In this document: positions 1 to 8,269 of the stretch, piece after piece
Numbering within the stretch: the stretch's first letter is position 1
Layout: every line of letters starts with the position of its first letter
DNA from: an uncultured Eubacteriales bacterium
GTDB taxonomy: Bacteria; Bacillota; Clostridia; Christensenellales; Aristaeellaceae
Reading direction: 5' to 3'
Assembly: GCA_902760595.1 (NCBI GenBank)
Contig: CACWHI010000025.1
Span: 1 to 34,755, forward strand
Length of the DNA stretch: 34,755 bases
Position numbers and translations under genes: made by a program
Notes under the pieces: model-generated
Databases searched by the model: none
The model's input: the letters and a program-made list of their open reading frames with translations, nothing else
What the model was told of the DNA's origin: nothing

Positions 1-42
1 GGCACAGAGCGCGTAGCGCGACAATGCCGAATTGAGGAGTAG

Positions 43-96
43 GGGGGTCGCAAGACCCCCATGCGGTGACTGTTCAGTCTACGACTGAACAGTCAC
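43..96. repeat. Two adjacent perfect inverted repeats at the left edge
   Basis: Bases 43-60 form a 7-bp GGGGGTC/GACCCCC stem closed by a GCAA (GNRA-type) tetraloop. Bases 66-96 form a perfect 14-bp stem, GTGACTGTTCAGTC/GACTGAACAGTCAC, with a TAC loop. A weaker GC-only hairpin lies at 10-20. The block sits outside any convincing gene, beyond the ppdK terminator. It could be the end of a structured RNA, a dispersed palindromic repeat, or the terminator of a plus-strand gene left of the window. The inverted repeats are directly visible; the function is unknown. Confidence 0.55.
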
Positions 97-129
97 AAAT
101 AAATGTAATAATTCATATACAGACGGAAA

Positions 130-157
130 GGGACCGCCGCATTTCTGCGACGGTCCC
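130..157 (-). terminator. Rho-independent terminator of ppdK
   Basis: A stem GGGACCG/CGGTCCC with an inner CGC/GCG pair lies 16 bases beyond the ppdK stop. Read on the minus strand it is followed by TTTCCGTCT, a weak T-rich tail. Its position and orientation fit termination of ppdK mRNA. Confidence 0.7.
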
Positions 158-173
158 TGAGGGGATATGCGAA

Positions 174-2816
174 TTACTTGTTCGCCATCTTCTCCTCGAT
201 CGCGGCGTGGGCAGCAGCCAGACGGGCGATCGGGACACGGAACGGCGAGCAGGAGACGTAGTTCAGGCCCACATTGTGGCAGAACTTGATGGAGGACGGA
301 TCGCCGCCGTGCTCACCGCAAATGCCCAGCTTGATGTCGGGGCGGGTCTTGCGGCCCAGGTCAGCAGCGATCTTCACGAGCTTGCCGACGCCATCCTGAT
401 CCAGGCGGGCGAAGGGATCAGACTCGAAGATCTTGTTCTCGTAATAGGAGCCCAGGAACTTGCCGGCGTCGTCACGGGAGAAGCCGAAGGTCATCTGGGT
501 CAGGTCGTTGGTGCCGAAGGAGAAGAATTCCGCTTCTTCAGCGATCTCATCGGCGGTGATAGCCGCGCGCGGGATCTCGATCATGGTGCCGACCTTGTAC
601 TCCAGGGTCATGCCCTGCTCTTCGAAGACCTTCTTCGCGGTATCGACCACGATCTTCTTGACGAAGGCCAGTTCCTTCTTGGAGCCAACCAGCGGGATCA
701 TGATCTCGGGCACGATGTCATAGCCGCATTCCTTCTTCACGTTGATGGCGGCCTGCATGACGGCGCGGGTCTGCATCTCGGCGATTTCGGGATAGGTGAC
801 GGCCAGACGGCAGCCGCGGTGACCCATCATGGGGTTGGACTCATGCAGCGCGTTGATCTTCTGCTTGACCTGCTCCACGGTATAGCCCAGGTTCTTGGCC
901 AGCTCTTCGATCTCCTCGGTCATGTCCAGGTGCGGCACGAACTCGTGCAGCGGCGGATCCAGATAACGCACGGTCATCGGACGGCCTTCCAGGGCCTTGT
1001 ACATGGCTTCGAAGTCGCCCTGCTGCATGGGCAGGATCTTGGCCAGCGCGTGCTCACGCTGTTCCTTGGTGTCGGCGAGGATCATCTCGCGGACAGCCGC
1101 GATACGGGAAGCTTCGAAGAACATGTGCTCGGTACGGCAGAGGCCGATGCCTTCCGCACCGAACGCGACCGCCTGCTTGGTGTCGCGCGGGGTATCCGCG
1201 TTGGTGCGGACATGCAGCTTGCGGGCCGCGTCCGCCCAGCCCATGAACCGGGCGAAGTCGCCGGAGATGGAAGCTTCCACGGTGGAGATCAGGCCGTCAT
1301 ACACATTGCCGGTGGAGCCGTCGACGGAGATGAGGTCGCCCTCGTGGTATTCCTTGCCGTTGATGGTCACGGCAGTCTCGTCAGCGTTGAACTTCAGGTC
1401 GCCGCAGCCGACGACGGCAGCGCGGCCCATGCCGCGAGCAACGACCGCCGCATGGGAGGTCATGCCGCCGAACGCAGTCAGGATCGCCTGGGAGAAGTCC
1501 ATGCCTTCGATATCTTCAGGAGTGGTCTCCTTGCGGACCAGGATGACCTTTTCCTTGTTCTTGCCATGCTCAGCCGCCTTTTCAGCGGTGAAGTAGATGG
1601 CGCCGGCGCCGGCGCCGGGGGAAGCGGGCAGACCCTTCGCGATGACGGGCGCCTTCTTCAGGGCATCCGCGTCAAAGGCCGGGTGCAGCAGGCTGTCGAG
1701 CTGCTTGGGCTCAACCTTCAGCACAGCTTCTTCCTCGGAGAGCACGCCTTCGTCCACCAGATCCACGGCGATCTTCAGTGCGGCCTGGGCGGTGCGCTTG
1801 CCGTTACGGGTCTGCAGCATGAAGAGCTTGCCTTCCTGGATGGTGTATTCCATGTCCTGCATGTCGCGATAGTGCGCTTCCAGCTTGTTGGCGGTGTCCA
1901 CGAACTGCTGGTACACATCGGGCATCTGCTCGGCCAGGTGGCTGATGGGGGACGGCGTACGGATACCCGCCACGACGTCTTCACCCTGCGCGTTCAGCAG
2001 GTACTCACCATACAGCTTCTTTTCGCCGGTGGAGGGGTTGCGGGTGAAAGCAACGCCGGTACCGGAGGTCTCGCCCATGTTGCCGAACACCATGCTCTGC
2101 ACGTTGACGGCGGTGCCCCAATCGCCGGGGATGTCGTTCATGCGGCGGTAGTAGATGGCGCGGGGGTTGTCCCAGGAGCGGAACACGGCCTTGACCGCTT
2201 CCATCAGCTGGACCTTGGGATCCTGCGGGAAATCCACGCCCTTGTGCTTCTTGTAGATTTCCTTGAAGCGGACCACGACTTCCTGCAGATCTTCCGCGGT
2301 CAGGTCACGGTCGAACTTCACGCCGCGCTTTTCCTTGAACTCGTCCAGGACAGCTTCAAACTCGCTCTTCGGGATCTCCATAACGACGTCGGAGAACATC
2401 GCGATGAAGCGGCGATAGGCGTCATAGGCGAAGTGGGGGTTATTGGTCTTCTTGGCCAGACCCTTGACGGAAACGTCGGTCAGACCCAGGTTCAGGATGG
2501 TGTCCATCATGCCGGGCATGGAAGCGCGGGCGCCGGAGCGGACGGAAACCAGGTAGGGATCATCCTCGCTGCCGAACTTCTTGCCGATAATTTCCTCGGA
2601 CTTCGCCAGGGAAGCGAAGATCTGCTCTTCGATCTCGGGAGCGATGGTCTTGCCGTCCTCATAGTACTTGGTGCAGGCTTCGGTGGTCACGGTGAATCCC
2701 GGAGGAACCGGAAAGCCCATACGGCTCATTTCGGCCAGGTTCGCGCCCTTGCCGCCGAGCAGCTCACGCATGTTCGCGTTGCCCTCTTCAAAGCGATACA
2801 CATACTTTTTTGCCAT
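174..2816 (-). CDS. ppdK: Pyruvate, phosphate dikinase
   Basis: An 880-residue cytoplasmic enzyme that interconverts pyruvate, ATP and phosphate with PEP, AMP and pyrophosphate. In anaerobic clostridia it commonly works in a PPi-linked glycolysis. The N-terminal ATP-grasp part contains LLGGKGANLAEMSRMGFPVP near residue 20. The swivelling phosphohistidine domain has GGMTSHAAVVARGMG with the catalytic His at residue 455, the same number as in the Clostridium symbiosum enzyme; the Thr two residues before it is the usual site of regulatory phosphorylation. The C-terminal PEP-binding barrel shows SFGTNDLTQMTFGFSRDD and GICGEHGGDP, with the active-site Cys at 833. Length is full for the family. The start is supported by AAGGAGG at 2824-2830. 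It is monocistronic, with its own promoter (2881-2909) and terminator. No PDRP regulator gene is in the window. Confidence 0.98.
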   Translation of the reverse strand: MAKKYVYRFEEGNANMRELLGGKGANLAEMSRMGFPVPPGFTVTTEACTKYYEDGKTIAPEIEEQIFASLAKSEEIIGKKFGSEDDPYLVSVRSGARASMPGMMDTILNLGLTDVSVKGLAKKTNNPHFAYDAYRRFIAMFSDVVMEIPKSEFEAVLDEFKEKRGVKFDRDLTAEDLQEVVVRFKEIYKKHKGVDFPQDPKVQLMEAVKAVFRSWDNPRAIYYRRMNDIPGDWGTAVNVQSMVFGNMGETSGTGVAFTRNPSTGEKKLYGEYLLNAQGEDVVAGIRTPSPISHLAEQMPDVYQQFVDTANKLEAHYRDMQDMEYTIQEGKLFMLQTRNGKRTAQAALKIAVDLVDEGVLSEEEAVLKVEPKQLDSLLHPAFDADALKKAPVIAKGLPASPGAGAGAIYFTAEKAAEHGKNKEKVILVRKETTPEDIEGMDFSQAILTAFGGMTSHAAVVARGMGRAAVVGCGDLKFNADETAVTINGKEYHEGDLISVDGSTGNVYDGLISTVEASISGDFARFMGWADAARKLHVRTNADTPRDTKQAVAFGAEGIGLCRTEHMFFEASRIAAVREMILADTKEQREHALAKILPMQQGDFEAMYKALEGRPMTVRYLDPPLHEFVPHLDMTEEIEELAKNLGYTVEQVKQKINALHESNPMMGHRGCRLAVTYPEIAEMQTRAVMQAAINVKKECGYDIVPEIMIPLVGSKKELAFVKKIVVDTAKKVFEEQGMTLEYKVGTMIEIPRAAITADEIAEEAEFFSFGTNDLTQMTFGFSRDDAGKFLGSYYENKIFESDPFARLDQDGVGKLVKIAADLGRKTRPDIKLGICGEHGGDPSSIKFCHNVGLNYVSCSPFRVPIARLAAAHAAIEEKMANK

Positions 2817-2880
2817 TGTTCATCCTCCTTGATGGCATTTACTGACTGGTCGATGACAGACAGCTTCCGTCAACCTGCCC

Positions 2881-2909
2881 ATTATACCCTGAAAGCAGTA
2901 CAATTTCAA
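2881..2909 (-). promoter_or_regulatory. SigA-type promoter of ppdK
   Basis: On the minus strand, TTGAAA (2904-2909), a 17-bp spacer and TATAAT (2881-2886) form a near-consensus promoter about 65 bases upstream of the ppdK start. Confidence 0.8.
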
Positions 2910-2927
2910 GCGTTTTATCAAAAAAAC

Positions 2928-2954
2928 AGCCGGTTATTCATGCACAACCGGGCT
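2928..2954. terminator. Bidirectional hairpin between divergent promoters
   Basis: The arms AGCCGGTT (2928-2935) and AACCGGGCT (2946-2954, one bulged G) form a stem flanked by a T-run on each strand: CTTTTT at 2953-2958 on plus and TGTTTTTT read on minus. It lies between the ppdK promoter and the extended -10 of the next gene. It may insulate the two units or act as an operator. Confidence 0.5.
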
Positions 2955-2959
2955 TTTTA

Positions 2960-2968
2960 TGCTATAAT
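2960..2968 (+). promoter_or_regulatory. Extended -10 promoter of the beta-lactamase-family gene
   Basis: TG-C-TATAAT is an extended -10 element with no good -35 at the normal distance. It would give a leader of about 65 bases before the ATG at 3041, which favours that start over the in-frame ATG at 2975 that lies at the expected transcript start. Confidence 0.6.
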
Positions 2969-3040
2969 CCTTCCATGACCAGACGGAGACCGCAGAAGAC
3001 CGCCCACCAGATTTTACTGTCACCTACAAGGAGGATCGGG

Positions 3041-4864
3041 ATGAACACTATCCGCATCCAGCGCCTGTCCGCCCTGCCCGCTCAGGAATGGCAGAAAACC
3101 GCCGTGTTTCCGGATTGGAAAGGCTATACTGACGATACCCTCGCCCTGAACAGTATGCTGAGCTGGCAGGGCTGGCACGGCCAGGGCGACCTGTATCTGG
3201 AAGTCGGCGCGGGCGTCGAAGGCTTCCGACTGTACGTGAACGGGCAGCCCGCTGAGACAGGAGCGCTGGCTCCGGGCGCGTGGCGCCTGGATATATCCGG
3301 TGCCGCGCGGGACGGCGTCAACACGCTCCAGCTCACAGGCATCCGGCCCGTCGGCACTCACGTCGCCGTTTATGCGCCGTATCCCACCGTGCTCGACGGC
3401 ACGCCCGAGGAAGCCGGCGTCCATCCCCTGGCCCTGCGGTTGATCTCAGACATCATCAGCTCGGACGTGGAGCACGGCTTCACCAGCGCGCAGCTGGCGG
3501 TCGTGCGCGGCGGGCGGCTGATCTGCAGCCGGGCCTGGGGGCGGATCAACAGCTACCACCAGGACGGGACGCCGGATACGGACAGCCCGATGGTCACCAC
3601 GGAGACGCTGTACGACCTGGCCAGCGTCACCAAGATGTTCGCCGCCAATTATGCCGTGCAGAAGCTGGTCGATGAAGGGCGGCTGGATATCGACGCACCG
3701 CTGACCGATTATCTCGGCACGGCCTTCGCCGACCGGGTGACCGATATCACCTATCCGGGCGGCGCCGGGGTCACGCTCAGTCAGCAGGCGGCCTGGAAGC
3801 GCTCCCTGACCACGCGGGACCTGCTGTATCACCAGGCAGGCTTTCCCGCAGATGTGCACTATTTCGATCCGGAGTTTGACAACGCGCTCCTCAGCCATGT
3901 CCCCGGAGCGAAAAACCCCCTGTTCACCGGCAACGACGGCACCATGCAGACCAGGGAGAGGACGCTGGAGATGCTGTGCAGAACGCCGCTGATCCGTGAG
4001 CCGCGCACGAAGACGCAATACTCAGACCTGGATTACATGCTGATCGGCTTCGTCATAGAGAAGGTCGCCGGCCGCCGGCTGGACGAATACGTGAATGAGA
4101 CCTTCTACGCGCCGATGGGGCTGAAGCGGCTCACCTATACCCCGCTCAGGCACGGCTTTGCCCCGGACGAATGCGCGGCGACCGAGCTGAACGGCAATAC
4201 CCGCGACGGACTTGTGCGCTTCCCCGGCGTCCGCACGCATACGCTGCGGGGCGAGGTGCACGACGAAAAGGCCGCCGCGTGCATGGCCGGCGTCTCCGGC
4301 CACGCGGGTCTCTTCGGCAACGCCGCGGACCTGGCGAGGCTGGCCTCGGTCATGCTCACCGGCGGATACGGCGGGCATCGCTTCTTCTCCCGGAACGTGA
4401 TGGATCTCTTCACCTCTCCGAAATCCCTGGAGGACAGCCAGTGGGGCCTGGGCTGGTGGCGCGAGGGCGACGACCAGCGGCCCTGGTATTTCGGCACCCA
4501 GTCCGCCGGGAACACCATCGGGCACCAGGGCTGGACGGGCACGCTGGTGATGGTGGATCCCTCGCGCCAGCTCGTCATCGCCTACCTGACCAATAAGATC
4601 AACAGCCCGGTCACCTCACCGGACAATCCGAACAGATTCCACGGCGGCTGGTTCACCGCCAGCACCCTCGGCTTCGTGCCCCAGATCCTGTCCATCGGCA
4701 TGGATTCCGGCGCGGACATCACCCGGCAGCTCGCCGACCTGGCTGCCGCCATGGCCGAGGACGCCGCCCGGCTCCTACCCCAGGGCGTGACACCTGACAG
4801 CGATCACCCCGCCGCCCGGAACCTGGCCAGCAAGCGGCGGGTCGCGGAAAAGTATTCAGAGTAA
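3041..4864 (+). CDS. Serine hydrolase of the beta-lactamase / class C family
   Basis: A 607-residue protein. Residues 1 to about 115 look like a beta-sandwich (galactose-binding-like) domain; the rest is a beta-lactamase-fold serine hydrolase. Visible catalytic motifs are ASVTK (S195-x-x-K198), YSD at 327-329 in place of YxN, and GHQGWTGT with HQG at 495-497. Known members include esterases, D-aminopeptidases and PBP4-like hydrolases; the substrate cannot be inferred. No signal peptide or membrane segment is seen, so it is probably cytoplasmic, which is unusual for a penicillin-recognising fold. The ATG at 3041 was chosen because AAGGAGG lies at 3028-3034; the upstream ATG at 2975 has no ribosome binding site. 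It stands alone on the plus strand between two minus-strand genes. Confidence 0.88.
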   Translation: MNTIRIQRLSALPAQEWQKTAVFPDWKGYTDDTLALNSMLSWQGWHGQGDLYLEVGAGVEGFRLYVNGQPAETGALAPGAWRLDISGAARDGVNTLQLTGIRPVGTHVAVYAPYPTVLDGTPEEAGVHPLALRLISDIISSDVEHGFTSAQLAVVRGGRLICSRAWGRINSYHQDGTPDTDSPMVTTETLYDLASVTKMFAANYAVQKLVDEGRLDIDAPLTDYLGTAFADRVTDITYPGGAGVTLSQQAAWKRSLTTRDLLYHQAGFPADVHYFDPEFDNALLSHVPGAKNPLFTGNDGTMQTRERTLEMLCRTPLIREPRTKTQYSDLDYMLIGFVIEKVAGRRLDEYVNETFYAPMGLKRLTYTPLRHGFAPDECAATELNGNTRDGLVRFPGVRTHTLRGEVHDEKAAACMAGVSGHAGLFGNAADLARLASVMLTGGYGGHRFFSRNVMDLFTSPKSLEDSQWGLGWWREGDDQRPWYFGTQSAGNTIGHQGWTGTLVMVDPSRQLVIAYLTNKINSPVTSPDNPNRFHGGWFTASTLGFVPQILSIGMDSGADITRQLADLAAAMAEDAARLLPQGVTPDSDHPAARNLASKRRVAEKYSE

Positions 4865-4866
4865 TC

Positions 4867-4936
4867 CGTCCCTCAAGGACGATTTTCTCCCCTGCAGGCA
4901 GGAGCAGCCGGTTCGGCGCGCAAGGCATCCTGCTCC
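4867..4936. terminator. Terminator region between convergent genes
   Basis: CGTCC/GGACG (4867-4881) is followed by ATTTTC and lies directly after the plus-strand stop. A second inverted repeat, GGAGCAG (4901-4907) and CTGCTCC (4930-4936), abuts the stop of the minus-strand gene. Both are modest stems; the position between convergent genes is the main support. Confidence 0.45.
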
Positions 4937-5665
4937 TTATTCCAGCGGCTCCAGGTATTCCGTCAGGATATATCCGTACGTGCCGTGATACAGGCAGAAA
5001 ACAAAGCCGTTCTCTTCCCCCTGCTCCGTAAAGGCGAGCACGGATTCCCCGAGGGAGACCTTCGCGCGGCGGGCAGAGGACGTGGCGGGCTTTTCGCGCA
5101 GGGAGACATAGCTTTTGCAGTTGGCCACGCGCATATTCGGCCCCTGCTCCTTTTTCAGCCCCAGTGGCGGCATGGCGTCTTCACCGTAAACCTCTTCCAA
5201 CGGGGAAACGCCGTTCACGACCGGTTCCTCAAGGTTCAGGTAGCTGTAATGGGTATCGTTCTCATCCCAGCCTTCGGTGTAGAAGCTGTACGTGCATTCC
5301 GCGCTGTACGCGCTGCCGGCATGGGCTGGGTGATCCGTCGACATAAACCGCAGCGCCAGCCTGTCCATCCCATCCGCCACGAATTCGTAGGACCAGGTGC
5401 CTGCGTACGCGGCGATGTATTCCCCGTCCCTGCCGTTGCACAGGAGGGACAGCCTCCCATCCTTCTCAAGCGTGAGGAACGCAGCGTCCACTTCCGCCTC
5501 CGTCTGTTCGTCAGCGTAAAGGCTGAATACCCATTGCCCCGGAAGCGCCTTTTCCTGCTCCGGGTCGTCGGCGTAAGCTGTCGATGCCAGCCCCTGAGCC
5601 GCAACGCACAGGATCAGCAGGACGAGGAGAGCCCGCGCGTATTTCATGCCGGTTCCAGTCATCAT
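4937..5665 (-). CDS. Exported protein with C-terminal SH3-like domain
   Basis: A 242-residue protein with a clear signal peptide: a basic start, the hydrophobic run LLVLLILCVAAQG and a likely signal peptidase I site after AYA (about residue 32). No good lipobox precedes the Cys at 20. The middle (about 40-170) is an unrecognised beta-rich domain with Trp and aromatic residues. The C-terminal region (about 178-240) resembles a bacterial SH3 domain: VSLREKPATSSARRAKVSLG followed by YGYILTEYLEPLE. Such domains often bind peptidoglycan or other cell-surface ligands. The start at 5665 is supported by AAGGGAG about six bases upstream; the third Met at 5647 is an alternative. The molecular role is unknown. 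Confidence 0.8.
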   Translation of the reverse strand: MMTGTGMKYARALLVLLILCVAAQGLASTAYADDPEQEKALPGQWVFSLYADEQTEAEVDAAFLTLEKDGRLSLLCNGRDGEYIAAYAGTWSYEFVADGMDRLALRFMSTDHPAHAGSAYSAECTYSFYTEGWDENDTHYSYLNLEEPVVNGVSPLEEVYGEDAMPPLGLKKEQGPNMRVANCKSYVSLREKPATSSARRAKVSLGESVLAFTEQGEENGFVFCLYHGTYGYILTEYLEPLE

Positions 5666-5691
5666 GTCATCTCCCTTCTCAAACTCAAAAC

Positions 5692-5711
5692 GGTCTCACG
5701 TCACTGAGACC
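5692..5711 (-). terminator. Inverted repeat upstream of the SH3-like gene
   Basis: GGTCTCA (5692-5698) and TGAGACC (5705-5711) form a 7-bp dyad with a 6-base loop. On the minus strand it is followed by GTTTTGAG, so it may terminate the helicase transcript that ends at 5811. Since the next start codon is only about 26 bases further on, it could instead be an operator or leader hairpin for that gene. Confidence 0.4.
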
Positions 5712-5810
5712 AGTTTATCATATGCCGCAGGAGAGCACAATGCTTTTTTATTCTTTTCTCAAGCTTTCTGATATAGATGACGCACGCAGGCCCGTTCCGG
5801 CCTCCTCCGT

Positions 5811-8195
5811 TCACCGCCTGCGCCGGCTGCTGTAATACCTGGTGCCGGCCTGCTTGTGGAAGCAGCTGTCGCACAGCTTGTACGGCCAGTTCCAGGGCAG
5901 GCGGCGCTTGCAGGAGATGCAGGTCTTGGCGTTCAGCTTCTGGGTCGACAGGATATGGATGATCCCCTGGGAAATCAGGTCCTTCCGGCGCTGGATCTCG
6001 GCCAGGATCTCCTCCGGCTCCTCCAGGAAGAGGCGGGCATAGTTATAGTACAGGTCGCAGCGGCGGTAGTCCGCCTCCAGGCCGTCCAGCATGGGTACCG
6101 TGCAGTCCTCCGGCACCAGGGATTCGGGCAGCTCCTCCAGCACCGGCGCGTGCTCATGCCGGCATTCCGCCTGGTACATGGCCTTCCAGCGGGTCAGCAG
6201 GTCCGGCTCCGTCTCGTCGAAGGGAATGCAGAGGAACCGGTACAGGAGGTTCTTGTCCGTCCTGCTGTTTTCCAGCATCGCCGCCAGCGCCGCCATGCGC
6301 ACTGTGGAGGCTTTGGAAAAGCAGCCCTTGTCCTCCATCAGGATCCACTGGTTCAGGATCTGGGTGAGCGGCAGCGGAATGCCCAGCAGCGACTCCGGGA
6401 AACGGATAATGGCCTCCGTCAGCGCCGGAAGGGGTTTCCTGAGCGCCTGGGCCACCAGCGGCTTAAAGCCGAAGGCGTTCACGTAGCCGATGTCATAGAT
6501 GCCGTAGCGCCCCGCGCGGCCGGCGATCTGCTTGAACTCCGCGTCCGTGAGCGTGCGGGTGATATCGCCGTCATACTTCTCGGATTCCAGGAACACCACC
6601 CGCTGGATGGGCAGGTTCATGCCCATGGCGATGGCGTCCGTGGACACCACGACATCCGTCTCCCCGCGCTGGAAGCGCTGGGCCTGGTCGCGGCGCACGT
6701 CCGGCGGCAGCGCGCCGTACACCAGCGAGACCCTGTAGCCCTTGCTCCTGAGCTCTGCGGCCACCGCGTGCACCCGCGCCTTGGAAAACACGATCAGCGC
6801 GTCTCCCCGGCGCACGGAGCCTGTAAAATGGAAGGCTTCCTTCTCCAGCTGCAGGGGCGTCATGCGCTCATGGCGCACGATGGTCAGGTCGTCCCCGCAC
6901 TCACGGATGATCTGCGTCAGCAGGGCCTCCGCGTCCGGGGACGCGCAGGCGTGGATCTCGTCCGCGCACAGTCCCAGGATGGCCGCCGTCCACGCGCCGC
7001 CGCGGTCGCGGTCCGCCATCATCTGGCACTCGTCGATGACCGCCACGTCATAATGCTTTTTCAGGTCCGCCATTTCCACGGTAGAGGCCTGCACCCGGCT
7101 GCCGGGCACGCGGATCTGCTCCTCTCCTGTGACCAGGGAGCAGGGCACGTCCATCATGTTCAGCGTATCGAACTGCTCGGCGGCCAGCAGGCGCAAAGGG
7201 CCTAAATAGATGCCCTCCTGCGCGTATCTGAGCCGCTGCACGCCCTCGTGGGTCTTGCCCGAGTTCGTCGGGCCCAGGTGCAGGTAAAAATGCCGCTGCA
7301 TCTGCCGCGCCAGCGGATACAGGTCCCGGTAGTGCTCCGGCACGGCGCTCAGCAAGGCATCCTTCAGGCGCTGCTCCCGTTGGCGCACATCGTCAAACTG
7401 CTTCTGAAGCTTCCGGATATGCTCGTTCTGCGACAGCAGCTGCGCGATGCGCTTCGTGGGAAACTGCCGCCGCACCTGGGCGCAGATCTGGTGCCTGGCC
7501 CGTCCCGTCTCCGCGCTCAGCAGCGCGGACAGGCGCTCACCCCGGTCGTTGCAGATCCTGCCGCAGACCTTCAGCTCCGGGTATTCCCGTTCCAGCTCCT
7601 TCAGAAGGATCTGGGACAGGGACTGCGGATAGAAGGCGCGGTCGATCGTCTCCGCGGACATCCCGTGTCCGAAGACGTGCTTCTGCACATAGTCCGCCAC
7701 CCGCTCCGTCAGGAGGTCCCGCGGCAGCTCGCGGGTATGGTTGCCGCGCAGCAGCCAGCTTTCCGCCGCGCTGTCCGTCATGCGCACCAGGCGCTTGAAA
7801 TTTCGCTTGAAATACAGGTCCGGAACCGCCTGGTCGATCAGGCCCAGCGCCGACCTGGCCCGCGACAGGCTGATCCGGCTCTTTTCCACCGAACGCAGAA
7901 AGGGCAGGGAAATCTCGTTCCCCGCCTCGGCCTCCGCCATGATCAGCGGGGCCAGCGCTTCAAACTCCGTCTGATGATAGTCCTGCACCAGCTCGCCGCG
8001 CCGCAAAGCCTGATACACCTTGTCCCGGCGCTCCAGCTGGTAGACGGTATTCGCGAACGTCTCGCTGCGGATATACTTTTCCCGTTCCCCGGGCGGCATG
8101 CGTCCCGCCTTCTGCAGGGCGCGCTGCTCCAGGTAGGTCTCCCGCTCCCGCAGGATGAGCCGCGCGTAGATTCCCAGCGCTTCCTGTCTGTCCAT
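5811..8195 (-). CDS. SUV3-type ATP-dependent RNA helicase with C-terminal zinc-ribbon
   Basis: A 794-residue superfamily 2 helicase resembling the mitochondrial SUV3 / SUPV3L1 group. Visible motifs: HLGPTNSGKTHEG (Walker A, residues 308-315), a DECQ box (388-391) in place of DEAD/DEAH, STDAIAMGMNLPIQRVVF, and QIAGRAGRYG (motif VI). SUV3 enzymes unwind RNA, typically in RNA decay. The N-terminal 300 residues are mostly charged and helical. The tail has CISC (759-762) and CDSC (775-778) followed by a basic RRRR end, a probable four-Cys zinc site not typical of mitochondrial SUV3. The start was set at 8195 because GAAGGAGAG lies just upstream and the promoter at 8239-8267 rules out the longer reading frame. 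Probably monocistronic. Confidence 0.9.
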   Translation of the reverse strand: MDRQEALGIYARLILRERETYLEQRALQKAGRMPPGEREKYIRSETFANTVYQLERRDKVYQALRRGELVQDYHQTEFEALAPLIMAEAEAGNEISLPFLRSVEKSRISLSRARSALGLIDQAVPDLYFKRNFKRLVRMTDSAAESWLLRGNHTRELPRDLLTERVADYVQKHVFGHGMSAETIDRAFYPQSLSQILLKELEREYPELKVCGRICNDRGERLSALLSAETGRARHQICAQVRRQFPTKRIAQLLSQNEHIRKLQKQFDDVRQREQRLKDALLSAVPEHYRDLYPLARQMQRHFYLHLGPTNSGKTHEGVQRLRYAQEGIYLGPLRLLAAEQFDTLNMMDVPCSLVTGEEQIRVPGSRVQASTVEMADLKKHYDVAVIDECQMMADRDRGGAWTAAILGLCADEIHACASPDAEALLTQIIRECGDDLTIVRHERMTPLQLEKEAFHFTGSVRRGDALIVFSKARVHAVAAELRSKGYRVSLVYGALPPDVRRDQAQRFQRGETDVVVSTDAIAMGMNLPIQRVVFLESEKYDGDITRTLTDAEFKQIAGRAGRYGIYDIGYVNAFGFKPLVAQALRKPLPALTEAIIRFPESLLGIPLPLTQILNQWILMEDKGCFSKASTVRMAALAAMLENSRTDKNLLYRFLCIPFDETEPDLLTRWKAMYQAECRHEHAPVLEELPESLVPEDCTVPMLDGLEADYRRCDLYYNYARLFLEEPEEILAEIQRRKDLISQGIIHILSTQKLNAKTCISCKRRLPWNWPYKLCDSCFHKQAGTRYYSSRRRR

Positions 8196-8216
8196 GGACT
8201 CTCCTTCGTACAAAAT

Positions 8217-8267
8217 GCCTCGGTCACCGACCGAGGCTATTATAGCAATCATTCGTATTTGACGCAA
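8217..8267 (-). promoter_or_regulatory. Helicase promoter with palindromic operator candidate
   Basis: On the minus strand TTGCGT (8262-8267), a 17-bp spacer and TATAAT (8239-8244) form a good promoter. The 8-bp dyad GCCTCGGT (8217-8224) / ACCGAGGC (8230-8237) covers the expected transcription start and first leader bases, so it could bind a repressor or fold in the mRNA. The -35 ends only two bases before the start codon of the divergent ribbon-helix-helix gene. Confidence 0.7.
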
Positions 8268-8269
8268 GG

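Noticed and set aside
66-2978. 970-residue open frame on the strand opposite ppdK
   Set aside because: It is the GC-rich shadow of a well-conserved gene; it shows no domain, no ribosome binding site, and crosses the ppdK terminator and promoter.
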